Positions 13,801 to 21,003 of a stretch of DNA of 64,000 nt are shown here, piece by piece. Positions within the stretch are counted from its first letter, which is position 1; every line of letters starts with the position of its first letter. A model generated the notes under the pieces. The model did not search any database. It was not told where the DNA came from and saw nothing but the letters and a program-made list of their open reading frames with translations. Source of the DNA: Dendrolimus kikuchii. Taxonomy: Eukaryota > Arthropoda > Insecta > Lepidoptera > Lasiocampidae. The stretch covers positions 4,807,001 to 4,871,000 of the forward strand of contig CM034415.1 of NCBI GenBank assembly GCA_019925095.2. The letters are read 5' to 3'. The translations under genes were made by a program, and so were the position numbers.

Positions 13801-16800
13801 CAATACTTGGCGCTGAAATCGGGTTCTACGATTTTGATGAAATTTTATATGTGTTTGAGTGGGTCCCGGAGTGGTTTGGATTCACAATTACATTAGTTTT
13901 ACCATGATTTGTATGTTCATTGTTCAAGTAATACTAAAGATATCTTATAGTTGTTTACAGTATCTAGAATAAATTCACTAACATTTATTTATAGGTATTT
14001 TTTTATATTTTTTTATTTATTATTTCATTGTTTTGTTAGGGTATATATTATATATGTATATTGTTTATTAATGTAATGGTTCAAAGTTACCTACATACTT
14101 GGGGTCTTAAGACATATGAGGTTATGGAGGTGGGCACTGAAAACCACTGCTGTGTCGGAACATGTTTTGACTTTCTTTCTTTTCTTCTTTATAGCTCCGG
14201 CAGGTGGCGCATGAATCGGGTTCTAGCGTTTTATTTTTTCACGTCAGGGCTACATCTGGCGAGACCGCTAGTGTTAAATATAGGAACCGAGCCTAACTCT
14301 AATGGAGTTTGTAGCTGTTTTTTGTTCCGGAGTTTTTGGTTATTTCCTAAAAATTTGTAAAATTACTCTTAATGAACAATAGTTGTAGGATATTGATAGG
14401 TTTTGAGTAGTCATTATTTTTTTTTATTTTTTTTTTATTGCAGGAGATCAGCAGACAGGCAGACGGCCCACTCGACGGAGAGCGGTTACCATCGCCTATG
14501 GACATTTGTAACATCAAAGTTGCTACAAATCTCTCTTAAGGGAGACTGGAACCTGGTCACTAATGCCGGAACACAACTCAAGGTTGTTATGGCGACATAC
14601 TTGAGACCAGGGGTGGTAGCCATCCAGTCGGGCGAATGCCCTACCACCTGGCTGTGGGTTGTTTTGTCGCCTCTTACGACAGGCCGCCCGGCCGCAGGAA
14701 ATTGTATTCTTTCTCCGTTCCTGCACGGATATAATATACATCATTAATTAATATAAATAAGTCATCAGTACGTAAGTAAATAAATAAAGTAATCAGTAAG
14801 TAAGTAATTAAAGTGAGTTAGAAAAATAAACATCAGCTGAACGATTTCCGCTTTGTTTTTTTTTAAATAAAATTCAGAATAATTAAATCTCTTTAAACGT
14901 TTTCTCACAGCATTAAATTTACTTAATTAATTTAATTATTTTAAACACCGTAATTAGTTAAGGTTTCTATGCTGGTATTTTATTCATTTTAAGGCATTTC
15001 CACAATTTTCAATTCATGTAGAATTTCGTACACCAGCGCTATTGTGGTAGATTTTTGAACCTCGTTTTTCAGCATACTGCTGGATACGTTGTCAACGTCC
15101 CTCTATAGAGTTGTTTACAGTTTGCAGTATAAATTCACACACAGTTAATTATATGTATGTTTTTATTATTATTTCATTGTTTTGTTATGGTATATTATTG
15201 TATAATTCTTAGATATATATTAGAGATGTGCCGATTAGTCGGCGAGTCGGCGACTAGTCGGTAAACAGCGCCGACTATCCGGCTTCTTACTTTGTAGTTT
15301 ATAATCTATACTTTACCTAATGCATTGTAATCCATACACGAGCTTTCGTTTTGACATGATTAAATTTTAATTGAGCTCTTTCACTTTAATGAATAATAAA
15401 AGTATTATCTTTAACACAAAATCTTTTTACACAAAATCACCGCCCAGACACTTGTACAAAAGTAAAAATCAAGAAACAATCCGAAGTAAACAAAATAGGT
15501 TGCAACTTGCGCGCGAATCAGCTATAAACGAAGCGTCACGGAAATTCACGAAACTGTGATCGGCTTGGCCGACTAATCGGCCTCTTTACAACCGACTAAT
15601 CGGCTAGTCGGCCAAAGTCATAATCGGCACATCTCTAATATATATACATACATACATAACTTCACGGCAGTTTCCTTGCGGGGTAGGCACGTACAACACA
15701 GCGCCATTCAGGCTTATTCTTACACACCTCACTTGCTTCTTTGACATTCATAGCTCTTGTCATGCACGCTCGTCTGTTCTTAAGGCTCCTGACATAGGTA
15801 TAATATATATTGTTACGAGTTGCAGGATTCGAATTAAAATGGCGTTGGAATTATTTTAGAGTTTATTAGAACTATACAAACACGTATAGCACAGGTACAA
15901 ATATAACCGAATGCAATAAGTCCAAACGTAATGCAGAAGATCGTAATTCAAATACACGCGCAAAGTCCGTCACTAAATAGATTACCGAATATACACAAAT
16001 CTTGCTTCGCTTGTGGTTATCGCTCGACTGGCTCCTCTCTCCATTGGGGCGTTGCTTTATACTGCACAGATGCAATATGTCTGCCCGGCCGCGTACACCG
16101 AATTTCTTAGAATCAGTTTGTACTTTTAAATCCGAGACACCTGGCAGTGATCACAATACAACAATAGGCCGTAAAAGATTACAATACACAATGGGCTGTG
16201 TTTTTTTAATCTAAAATTTTAAACACATAGTAAACAAAAGAAGTCCGAAAAGGTAATAAAATGTGTTTCTACAGGGCTGCAGGTGTGAATTTGTCTTTGT
16301 CGGCATCTAGGTCGTAACAATAATTTTAGTACATACATACATACATAGTGAGTGTCGGGGTGAAGGTAAGGAAAGGAATGCTCCGGTGGTTCGGGCATGT
16401 GGAAAGAATGCATGATGAAAGAATGACTAAACAGATATACAATGCAAAAGTGGATGGATGCAGAAGGCGTGGAAGGCCACGACACACCTTCCATGATCAA
16501 ATTGATCGTGTACTAGCAGAAGGTGATGTCAGGAGCCTTAAGAACAGACGAGCTTGCATGACAAGAGTTATGAATGTCAAAGAGGCAAGTGAGGTGTGTA
16601 AGAATAAGCCTGAATGGCGCTCTGTTGTTCGTGCCTACCCCGCAAGGGAACTGGCGTGAAGCTATGTATGTATACATACATACAATAATTTGACATAATA
16701 CAATAATTTTAGTAATGTAATTGTTCACGGTTACCCACATACTTGGGGTCTTAGGACATATGAGATTTTGGAGGTGGGCACTGAAAACCAGTGCTGTGTC

Positions 16801-18949
16801 GGAAGATGTTTGGGCACAGCAGAACACTGAGTGCCAACCTCATTTCTTAAATTACGGCTTTCATTTTTGTAGGTATATTTTCTTATTTTGTATTGTGTGT
16901 TAAATAAATATTTTCTTTCTTTCTTTCTTCTATATATAAGATGGTACTCCTTATCTCAACCATATAAGATAGTATTATTTTACATTTCCCTTTTTTCATG
17001 ATTTAAGCAGACAGGCAGACGGCCCACTTGATGGAAAGCGGTTACCATCGCCTATAGAAATTTGTAACATCAAAAGTGTTACAAATGCGCTGCTGCTCTC
17101 TAATGAGAGACTGGAGCCTGGCCACTAATGCCGGAACACAAATCAAGGTTATTATGGGGGCATACTCTAGACCGGGGGTGGTAGCTATCCAGTCTGGCAA
17201 ATACCCTACCACCTGGCTATGGATTGTTTTGTCGCTTCTTACGACAGGCCGCCCCAACGCAGGAAATGGTATTCTTTCTCCGTCCCTGTAGACCTCCATA
17301 ATCTATCTTATATATTTTTTTATCTGTGCAGGAACGGAGAAAGAATACAATTTCCTGCGGCCGGGCGGCCTGTCGTAAAAGGCGACAAAACAACCCACAG
17401 CCAGGTGGTAGGGCATTTGCCCGACTGGATGGCTACCACCCCTGGTCTAAAGTATGTCGCCATAACAACCTTGAGTTGTGTTCCGGCATTAGTGACCAGG
17501 TTCCAGTCTCCCTTAAGAGAGCAATAGCGCATTTGTCGCACCTTTGGTGTTGCAAATGTCTATAGGCGATGGTAACCGCTTTCCATCAAATGGGCCGTCT
17601 GCCTGTCTGCTGAACGTCTGCAATAAAAAATAAAAAATATATATAAAATTCTCATGTCACAATGTTCGTTCCCATACTCCTCCGAAACGGCTTGACCGAT
17701 TCTTATGAAATTTTTATGCATATTCAGTAAGTCTGAGAATCGGCTACTATCTATTTTTCAAATCCCTAAGTGATAAGGGGTGTCCACGCCAATTGTTTTT
17801 TTGTAATTTTTTTTATTTTTTTAGGATACCGCATTAAAAAATACATATAACCCTAAATTTTCACCCCTTTACGATCAACCCTTATTTTTTATTTGTTAAT
17901 TATAAACTTTAATTTTTGGCAAGTTTATTAATCTTATTTTGTCACGACTTAGAATAAAAAAAATTATATTACTCTTTTAGATTCACAATTAGAACCGGTA
18001 GGTGGCGCTGAGATCGGGTTCTGGAATCCTCCTAATCACCTGGAGCGATTTTGGTGATTTTGTTTTTGAGTGTTTGAGTGGGTACCCGGATGGTTTAGAT
18101 TCGCAATTAGAACCGGTAGGTGGCTCTGGGGTCGGGTTCTAGAATTTTATTTTTTAAAGGCAGGACAACGTCTGCCGGGGCCGCTAGTAATATTATAAAA
18201 TTATAAACATGCCATCTGTATATTTGCTATTTAAAAAAACCAACTAGAATAGAATATATAAACGACGGAGAACATGATTTGTTTGTTCGGGATTCACGTA
18301 AAATCTACTGGGCCGATTTTGATGCGGTTTTCGCTGATCGACAGCAAATTCTTACACTTAAAATCTGTGCTACTTTTTATCTCGGAAATTCCGCGGGAAT
18401 TTTTCTGAGAATTATTTAAAATGGCCAGATAAAAAGCAATATTGAATTCAAATGTGATTTTTTCAGTGATAGATAGCAAATTTCATGTAATAAAATGAGT
18501 AATATTTTTCATCCCAGGAATCCGATGGTAACCGCTTTCCATCAAATCCAGTCTCCCTTAAGAGAGCAGCAGCGCATTTGTAGCAACTTTGGTGTTGCAG
18601 ATGTCCATAGGCGATGGTAACCGCTTTCCATCAAGTGGGCCGTCTGCCTGTCTTCTGAGCTCCTGCAATTAAAAAAAAATCCCGCAGGAATATTACCGGG
18701 AGCGGTTTGTAGTAGTCCGAGTACGTAAAAGTTAGCTTATTCCGATACAGTTTTCATTAAAACTCTGTGTCTCGGGAATTCTCGGGAATTTCAAGTTTAA
18801 CGCGTACGAAGTCGCGGGCATATCCTAGTAGGGATTAATATAAATTCTGTTACATAAGAGAATAACTAAAAAATCTTTAAAAGTGCTACAAAGTTGTTCA
18901 ACTTACTTGCTAACTTTCCCCAAGGCATATCAATGTACCACTCATACAT
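1553..18949 (-). CDS. Serine hydrolase-like protein (kraken/SERHL type), six-exon gene span
   Basis: This is an alpha/beta-hydrolase gene whose six exons can be joined in frame on the minus strand: 18949-18907, 12256-12125, 7229-7095, 6035-5885, 3891-3754 and 1865-1553. Every inner junction has an AG acceptor and a GT donor, and the split codons match. The predicted protein has about 303 residues, near the usual length of the kraken/SERHL family, which are cytosolic or peroxisomal hydrolases of unknown substrate. Visible landmarks in order are IDMPWGKLA, LLVHGYMDS (HG oxyanion turn), DIPGHGKSDAFPPG, the nucleophile region LMAHSMACVIG, and EGAHDVHITNPE holding the expected catalytic His. The nucleophile elbow is A-H-S-M-A instead of the usual G-x-S-x-G. 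An AATAAA lies about 250 bp past the stop. The assignment to the family is firm; catalytic activity is not. Confidence 0.9.
2031..2533 (+). mobile_element. Solo LTR, family LTR-1
   Basis: The 503-bp unit begins TGTTACAACC and ends CTCGTAACA (TGTTAC/GTAACA ends). GTAT is duplicated at 2027-2030 and 2534-2537. A TATAAAA at 2296-2302 and an AATAAA at 2476-2481 fit the U3-R-U5 plan. No internal region follows, so it is a solo LTR. Confidence 0.92.
2296..2302 (+). promoter_or_regulatory. TATA box of LTR-1
   Basis: TATAAAA about 40% from the 3' end of the LTR, upstream of the AATAAA. The same box occurs at 22081-22087 in the second copy. Confidence 0.6.
2755..3045. repeat. Diverged repeat, partner of 260-510
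   Basis: Aligns along its length with the first copy and ends in a similar GGTCTCTAG segment. The family is probably a LINE fragment. Confidence 0.8.
3182..3550 (+). repeat. Repeat R, copy 1
   Basis: Runs from CTAGTGGTCACCCAGTGG to TTTTTGCTTCACGTATTAAT. It includes ACTCCTCCGTCCGCGCAAT and a sequence around TTCTCTATATAAACTAT, and has two more copies at 29775-30525 and 33010-33395. Confidence 0.82.
3754..3891 (-). CDS. Serine hydrolase-like, exon 5
   Basis: The exon reads FNADTPKLYTIDEAISSV, then KRGLSKEQAEIILSRSLVPV. This is the lid and helix region that in the family carries a 'Y-T-I/Y-D-E-A' motif. It lies between TTATTTCAG and AT|GTAAGA. The SINE-A copy at 3938 begins only about 47 bp upstream of it. 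Confidence 0.9.
3938..4210 (+). mobile_element. SINE-A copy 1 (family description)
   Basis: SINE-A is about 310 bp. Its head is always ATCCGTGCAGGAACGGAGAA, it contains GGCCGGGCGGCCTGTCGTAA and GGCGATGGTAACCGCTTTCC, and it ends CTCCTGCAATAAAA plus an A-rich tail. Heads start at the same base in nearly all copies, so these are units, not random LINE truncations. No clear tRNA-type B box was found. This copy has a deletion after the head and a decayed tail. Confidence 0.8.
4346..4565 (+). repeat. AGCTGTGCCCGCGACGTCG repeat, copy 1
   Basis: ACTAGCTGTGCCCGCGACGT to AATATATTAGTATAT, with GATATATAGCCTATAGCC inside. The 30263 copy is nearly the same. Confidence 0.8.
4975..5127 (+). repeat. AGCTGTGCCCGCGACGTCG repeat, 3' half
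   Basis: TATAGCCTATAGCCTTCCTC to TCAGCTTTATAATATTAGTA. Confidence 0.78.
5218..5571. mobile_element. hAT MITE
   Basis: CAGTGGTCGGCAAA at the left and, inverted, CAGTGAAAGGTAAA at the right are hAT-like ends. The flanks AGTTAAAC and GGTTAAAC agree at 7 of 8 bases. Confidence 0.85.
5885..6035 (-). CDS. Serine hydrolase-like, exon 4
   Basis: The exon supplies the segment after the nucleophile: GMFYNHLYPGKITKCIYID, then an aromatic-rich stretch ending YLNYYDNYE. It corresponds to the strand read as 'L-x-N-I-D' in kraken-like proteins and to the start of the lid. The acceptor TTTTCCAG, the donor AG|GTAAGG and the codon phases all fit. It has no internal ATG near its 5' end, so it is easily missed. 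Confidence 0.9.
6121..6195 (+). repeat. Minisatellite, 26-bp unit, about three copies
   Basis: GACCGGAGGAATGGAATAGA repeats at 6121, 6147 and 6173. A 15-bp SINE-A-head-like TTTTATCCGTGCAGGA precedes it. Confidence 0.88.
6284..6420. mobile_element. MITE with GGAACCGGCC ends, copy 1
   Basis: GGCCCGGTTTCTATATG ... CATATCGGAACCGGCC, about 137 bp. Related copies lie at 13235, 28889, 43422 and 46434. Confidence 0.75.
6682..6819. mobile_element. MITE with 21-bp perfect inverted repeats
   Basis: CCGCAAGAGTTAACTTGAGA and TCTCAAGTTAACTCTTGCGG frame a GC-rich 95-bp centre. Confidence 0.8.
7095..7229 (-). CDS. Serine hydrolase-like, exon 3 (nucleophile region)
   Basis: The exon begins by completing the Gly codon of GHGKSDAFPPG and reads through VVLYMEWESFTLMAHSMA to a GTAAAT donor. 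The Ser in AHSMA sits where the nucleophile is expected, but both Gly residues of G-x-S-x-G are Ala. The acceptor is TATACACAG. Confidence 0.92.
7272..7598 (+). mobile_element. SINE-B copy 2, long form
   Basis: Contains a GGCACTAGCTGATTACCTAC segment and about 45 extra bases before the GGCTTAAAGG end. The 29071 copy has the same form. Confidence 0.85.
7789..8062 (-). mobile_element. SINE-B copy 3 with 13-bp target duplication
   Basis: CACTAATGACGTC lies at 7776-7788 and 8063-8075. The copy interrupts an inverted-repeat MITE that has an uninterrupted relative at 60018. Confidence 0.93.
8132..8243. mobile_element. 112-bp mini-MITE nested in the larger MITE
   Basis: GGGCGTTGATCACAGA and the inverse of TCTGACATCAACGCCC are its ends. 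The uninterrupted relative at 60018 reads straight across (GTCGAATAACCGTTCC). Confidence 0.8.
8401..8667 (+). mobile_element. SINE-B copy 4 with 13-bp target duplication
   Basis: AATTATAACAAAG lies at 8388-8400 and 8668-8680. It forms an inverted pair with copy 3. Confidence 0.93.
9490..9560 (+). CDS. THAP protein, exon 1
   Basis: The exon runs from the ATG through CSVIGCGIRKTPNQSS to the donor CAG|GTACGC. It contains the first two zinc-binding Cys residues, four residues apart. Confidence 0.8.
9490..10702 (+). CDS. Small THAP-domain protein, three-exon gene span
   Basis: Three plus-strand exons (9490-9560, 9853-10030, 10559-10702) splice in frame to about 130 residues. The THAP zinc finger, a DNA-binding fold shared with P-element transposase, takes up most of the protein. 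The C-x4-C pair is in MSVCSVIGCG, the conserved Trp in KKKWLEAIG, the C-x2-H pair in ICSLHFDDKCF, and the AVPTIF-box equivalent in LRDDAVPFKF. The remaining 47 residues show no coiled coil or second domain. The gene lies antisense in the hydrolase intron between exons 2 and 3. An AATAAA lies at 10849. It could be a host gene or a domesticated or decayed transposase N-terminus; the intact splice sites favour expression. Confidence 0.8.
9853..10030 (+). CDS. THAP protein, exon 2
   Basis: The acceptor is TTTATAG and the donor is the near-consensus GTAAGT. It encodes IPRNERIKKKWLEAIG, CSLHFDDKCF and LRDDAVPFKFVR, which complete the THAP finger. Confidence 0.85.
10559..10702 (+). CDS. THAP protein, exon 3 (C-terminus)
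   Basis: The exon starts after TTTTGCAG in phase 0 and encodes 47 residues beginning RHASQHKTGILKENQ, ending FSFKRC before TAG. No domain is recognised. Confidence 0.7.
   Translation, partial: RHASQHKTGILKENQLETIPVLAGPDTSTLVNAAHLRTLLFFSFKRC
10849..10854 (+). promoter_or_regulatory. Poly(A) signal of the THAP gene
   Basis: AATAAA 147 bp after the stop codon, in the same orientation. Confidence 0.5.
11131..11186. repeat. Perfect 26-bp-arm palindrome
   Basis: TAGATTGTAATAGAGAGGTA ... TACCTCTCTATTACAATCTA with a 4-base loop. Confidence 0.93.
11193..11268. repeat. Near-perfect 36-bp-arm palindrome
   Basis: CTGTTTTGGATATCAAAATA and its complement TATTTTGATATCCAAAACAG at the ends; one mismatch in the arms and a 4-base loop. 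It starts 7 bp after the previous palindrome. Confidence 0.92.
11278..11389. repeat. Third inverted repeat, about 112 bp
   Basis: CTAGCATGCTAACGTTTTAT and the inverse of ATAAAATTTAGCATGCTAG with a GC-richer 70-bp centre. Confidence 0.8.
11790..11935. repeat. Fragment related to the 31954 MITE
   Basis: Shares ATTGAATTCTGTCTTC-like and GAGCGGTATATGAACTTACC sequence with the right half of the 31954 element. Confidence 0.6.
12125..12256 (-). CDS. Serine hydrolase-like, exon 2
   Basis: The exon starts after ATTTCAG and ends before GTAAAT. It reads SWGQATNPPILLVHGYMDS and ends in VGFDIPG. This covers beta strand 3, the HG oxyanion loop and the strand before the conserved GHGKS turn. The phases (2 nt in, 1 nt out) match both neighbouring exons. 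Confidence 0.92.
12419..12800 (+). mobile_element. RTE-B 3' fragment with inserted sequence
   Basis: GACCAAAAAAGAGATGGACG ... GTGAAGGATGATAATAATGA matches the RTE-B 'RPKK-W-D-CVKDD' segment, and CCGACCCCAAATAGTTGGG near 12769 matches its end. The roughly 240 bp between include an imperfect hairpin at 12697-12750. Confidence 0.6.
13235..13365. mobile_element. MITE with GGAACCGGCC-type ends, diverged copy
   Basis: GGCGGGTTCGTATATCTTAC start; the interior CCTACTATCGG and GGAGCTTATGTCAAATTTTA match relatives; the right end is eroded. Confidence 0.6.
13460..13704 (-). mobile_element. GC-rich LINE 3' fragment with 13-bp target duplication
   Basis: CCATTCGAATGCT is exact at 13447-13459 and 13705-13717. 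A T-run at the left marks the tail, so this is a 5'-truncated retroelement on the minus strand. Confidence 0.88.
14060..14190 (+). repeat. LINE-tail-like repeat, copy 1
   Basis: CTTGGGGTCTTAAGACATAT and GGGCACTGAAAACCACTGCT are shared with 16735-16800. Confidence 0.75.
14331..14417 (+). mobile_element. SINE-B copy 5, 5' part only
   Basis: GGAGTTTTTGG to GTTTTGAGTAGTCATTATT, ending where the SINE-A poly-T starts. Confidence 0.8.
14418..14730 (-). mobile_element. SINE-A copy 2
   Basis: Full length, poly-T on the left. It abuts a truncated SINE-B that ends at its poly-T. Confidence 0.88.
15221..15637. mobile_element. hAT-type MITE with CCGACTAGTCGG-rich ends
   Basis: TAGAGATGTGCCGATTAGTC and its inverse CGGCACATCTCTA bound 417 bp. 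ATATATAT flanks both sides, though the simple sequence weakens this. Both ends repeat the motif GACTAGTCGG/CCGACTAATCGG. Confidence 0.8.
15646..15795 (-). mobile_element. RTE-A 5'-truncated copy
   Basis: About 125 bp of coding 3' end plus the tail, lying between a hAT-type MITE and an LTR-1 copy. AATATATAT on both sides may be the target duplication. Confidence 0.75.
15811..16213 (-). mobile_element. LTR-1-related LTR, diverged
   Basis: Starts TGTTACGAGTTGC (the complement of the LTR-1 end) and shares AGGTACAAATATAACCGAA and CAAAGTCCGTCACTA. The U3 half is not alignable and its outer end is unclear. Confidence 0.65.
16341..16672 (+). mobile_element. RTE-A 5'-truncated copy
   Basis: The 3' about 100 codons are intact (MLRWFGHVERMHDERMTKQI to AYPARELA). 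TACATACATACATA-like sequence on both sides suggests a target duplication in a simple repeat. Confidence 0.85.
16705..16930 (+). repeat. LINE-tail-like repeat ending in (TTTC)n
   Basis: Shares the 14060 sequence and ends TTAAATAAATATTTTCTTTC, a short repeat tail typical of LINEs. Confidence 0.75.
17006..17290 (-). mobile_element. SINE-A copy 3
   Basis: Nearly complete. It lies head to head with copy 4, separated by about 31 bp. Confidence 0.85.
17322..17640 (+). mobile_element. SINE-A copy 4
   Basis: Full length with an A-rich tail that runs into a Helitron-like element. Confidence 0.88.
17650..18187 (+). mobile_element. Helitron-like element
   Basis: Starts TCTCATGTCACAATG. Ends GGCAGGACAACGTCTGCCGG GGCCGCTAG before T, that is a GGCAG/CTGCC hairpin then CTAG, as expected of a Helitron 3' end (CTRR before T). 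It lacks terminal inverted repeats. Confidence 0.7.
18523..18676 (+). mobile_element. SINE-A copy 5, rearranged 3' half
   Basis: GATGGTAACCGCTTTCCATC occurs twice, before and after an internal block. This indicates a partial duplication or template switch. Confidence 0.75.
18907..18949 (-). CDS. Serine hydrolase-like, exon 1 (start uncertain)
   Basis: The exon encodes MYEWYIDMPWGKLA and ends at the donor A|GTAAGT. The Met at 18949 is the only in-frame ATG; the frame stays open upstream to a stop at 19010-19012 and reads FFEYNDWLNHK just before the Met. Either that stretch is 5' leader, or it is coding and joins an unseen upstream exon. The PWG motif is the family's usual N-terminal landmark. 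Confidence 0.7.
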
Positions 18950-19129
18950 TTTGTGATTTAACCAATCGTTGTACTCAAAGAACTTTATAATATACAAACT
19001 TAAATCAAATTACAATTTAATAGTAAACTTATTATATAATGTTCTTTTAACTAAAAATCGTTTTAATTATTGGCCGGTTCCCATTTATCTATATACGAGT
19101 ATATCAGGATGGGATCAGGCCTTTTTGAA

Positions 19130-20290
19130 TTGAGACAATCGCGGTCCGCCCAGTAGCGATATTGTCAGCAAACTCTCGTCTAATGCTATCGCCGCAATAG
19201 AACGTATCTACTATTTGTTTTATTTTTGTGTGAATTTATTTGTGCTAATTATATTACCGCGTTATATTATAAATTTATGACTGTATTATTATTTTAGTGA
19301 TTATTATGCTAGAAGTACACTCTCCCCCGAGTGCTCTCGCCATGTCTCACCGAGGGCACTCGCGCGAGAGTTACAGTGACGAGTGCGATTTAGTACATTC
19401 TCGTTTATTCAATAAGGGTTAGGGTCAATTTAAACTGGGGCAGAGTCGAAGCGCATCGAAGCGTCAAATTCTTTACAACTAAAAAGCGAAGCCGCACGAA
19501 TTCGCGCGTAGTCTGGCGAATACGCGCGCAATCGTTTACGTGTAGTAATGGGCATCAACAGCAGTGCTATTGAATTACTTGCCAGTTGGCTTTATTAGCT
19601 GAAACGTGTGTAAAATGGTTGACATTAATCTTGCTATGGTATTACTTATATTGGAAGTTGATCGTGATCAACACCGACGCAGGCCAATTTTCGACTGATG
19701 ACGCGTAGGTTCGCTAGTGGGCGCATGGATACGCGAGAATGCGCACGCACCAATCAGCGTTGTTCACGCGCAGACGCGCGAATTCCGAAGAATGCGCGCG
19801 TCTTTTTAAAATCTCAGAAGTAATGTGTGCGTTACGCTGTGGAGTTAAGGTTGAATTTGTTATATTCAGTTTTGGATAGACGCTTCGATGTGCTTCGACT
19901 CTGCGCTAGTATAAATTGACCCTTACGAACTTGGAGAAGATGGACGCGTTACAAATTACAGTGCCGGCTTTACCTATAGTGCAGGGCGTGCATTGCACAC
20001 GGGTGCCAAACGTCGTTCGTGACACCTCCGAAATGGATACTTCGCTCACGGCGTCTCAACGGCTCTTTCAAAGACCCTGCGCCCGTATTATGGCCGAAGC
20101 CGGGCGCGGTAGCAAAGCAAGACACGCCACGAGCGGCTGCTCTTACTTTATACAATAACTTTAGTTTCAACGTTATATCACCCTTCTAACAGATTGTAAC
20201 TCCTTCTTAAAAACTACCACTTGTTCGTGTAACCTTAGTACAAGAACTCTCATAGATAGAAGTAAAGAAAACGAATGCTTCATTAACATA
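19130..20290 (+). other. CpG-rich region, possible coding or retroelement interior
   Basis: Joining across the 19422-19922 MITE (one TTA removed) gives a frame that starts MLEVHSPPSALAMSHRGHSR and continues FNKGYELGEDGRVTNYSAGF before a stop. No family is recognised. The LTR-2 copy follows at 20292. Confidence 0.3.
19422..19922. mobile_element. PIF/Harbinger-like MITE, CpG-rich
   Basis: Inverted repeats of about 44 bp start GGGTCAATTTAAACTGGGGC and include GAGTCGAAGCGCATCGAAGC. TTA flanks both ends. The interior is rich in GCGCGAATTC-type CpG motifs unlike its surroundings. Confidence 0.85.
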
Positions 20291-20291
20291 T

Positions 20292-21003
20292 CGTGGCGAG
20301 TGATGGTGGAACCATGTAGTTGGTTTAAGAACTTTTAGAAAAAGGTAGAAGATTCTGGAAGGAAAAGACAAGGACAGATAGATTTTAGAAAGCGATAGAC
20401 CATGAACGAAAGTTCTAGAATAGAAGGTTTTGGAAGGAAAAGACAGAGATAGATAGATGTTAGAAAAGGATAAATGATGAACGAAAGTTCTAGAATAGAA
20501 GGTTCGCGAAGGAAAAGACAGAGATAGATAGATGTTTAGAAAGGGATTAATAGTGAATAAAAGAATAATGAAAAGAAGATCGAAATTATGGGTTCTAGAA
20601 GATTCTTACGGGTATATAAGCAGCGTAAGGCGCGCACCTACCGGGCAGTTGACTTCAGTTCAAGACAGCGAAGCAACAAGTGCAATACGAAAAAGTTAGA
20701 AGAGAAGTTTAATAGAAGACAGTGACAAGTTTAGTGGTGAATTTAGTGAAAACTTTAGTGGACAGTTCAGTGAAGGAGGAGTGTAGCACAGTTTGAGAGA
20801 AGATCCAGAAGCGAGCTACACGCGGTAAATACGGAGGTGAGCCTTGATTGCAGTAGCAGGAGGTAGTCTACGCAATATCGGCGACGGTATTGTGAGTGAG
20901 ACATCTTATCGTCGGGACAGTGCGTCGTTAGTTGTACGTGTAGGGGCAACCCTGAGGAGAGGAATTATGTACGGCTGTGTAAGTTAAGAAAGCGTTTAGT
21001 TTA
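20292..21003 (+). mobile_element. LTR-2 copy, 3'-truncated
   Basis: CGTGGCGAGTGATGG to AAAGCGTTTAG. The promoter side contains 75-bp direct repeats (GAACGAAAGTTCTAGAATAG at 20404 and 20479). A TATATAAG box is at 20613-20620, then GCAACCCTGAGGAGAGGAA near the 3' end. Confidence 0.75.
20613..20620 (+). promoter_or_regulatory. TATA box of LTR-2
   Basis: GGTATATAAGCAGCGTAA. It is conserved in all three LTR-2 copies (near 52125 and, on the minus strand, near 38628). Confidence 0.6.

Larger units (their letters stand above)
13370..14271 (+). mobile_element. Helitron-like composite, eroded
   Basis: Contains GGCGCTGAAATCGGGTTCTA near 13811 and a CATCTGGCGAGACCGCTAG end at 14271. Other elements (13460-13704 and 14060-14190) lie within. 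Confidence 0.5.

Noticed and set aside
16219..16500. Antisense frames to RTE-A such as MIMEGVSWPSTPSASIHFC
   Set aside because: They mirror RTE-A coding sequence and recur opposite most copies.
17219..17565. Overlapping open frames of 70-100 codons starting MQERRKNTISCG or similar
   Set aside because: They recur in all SINE-A copies on both strands and reflect SINE sequence, not protein genes.
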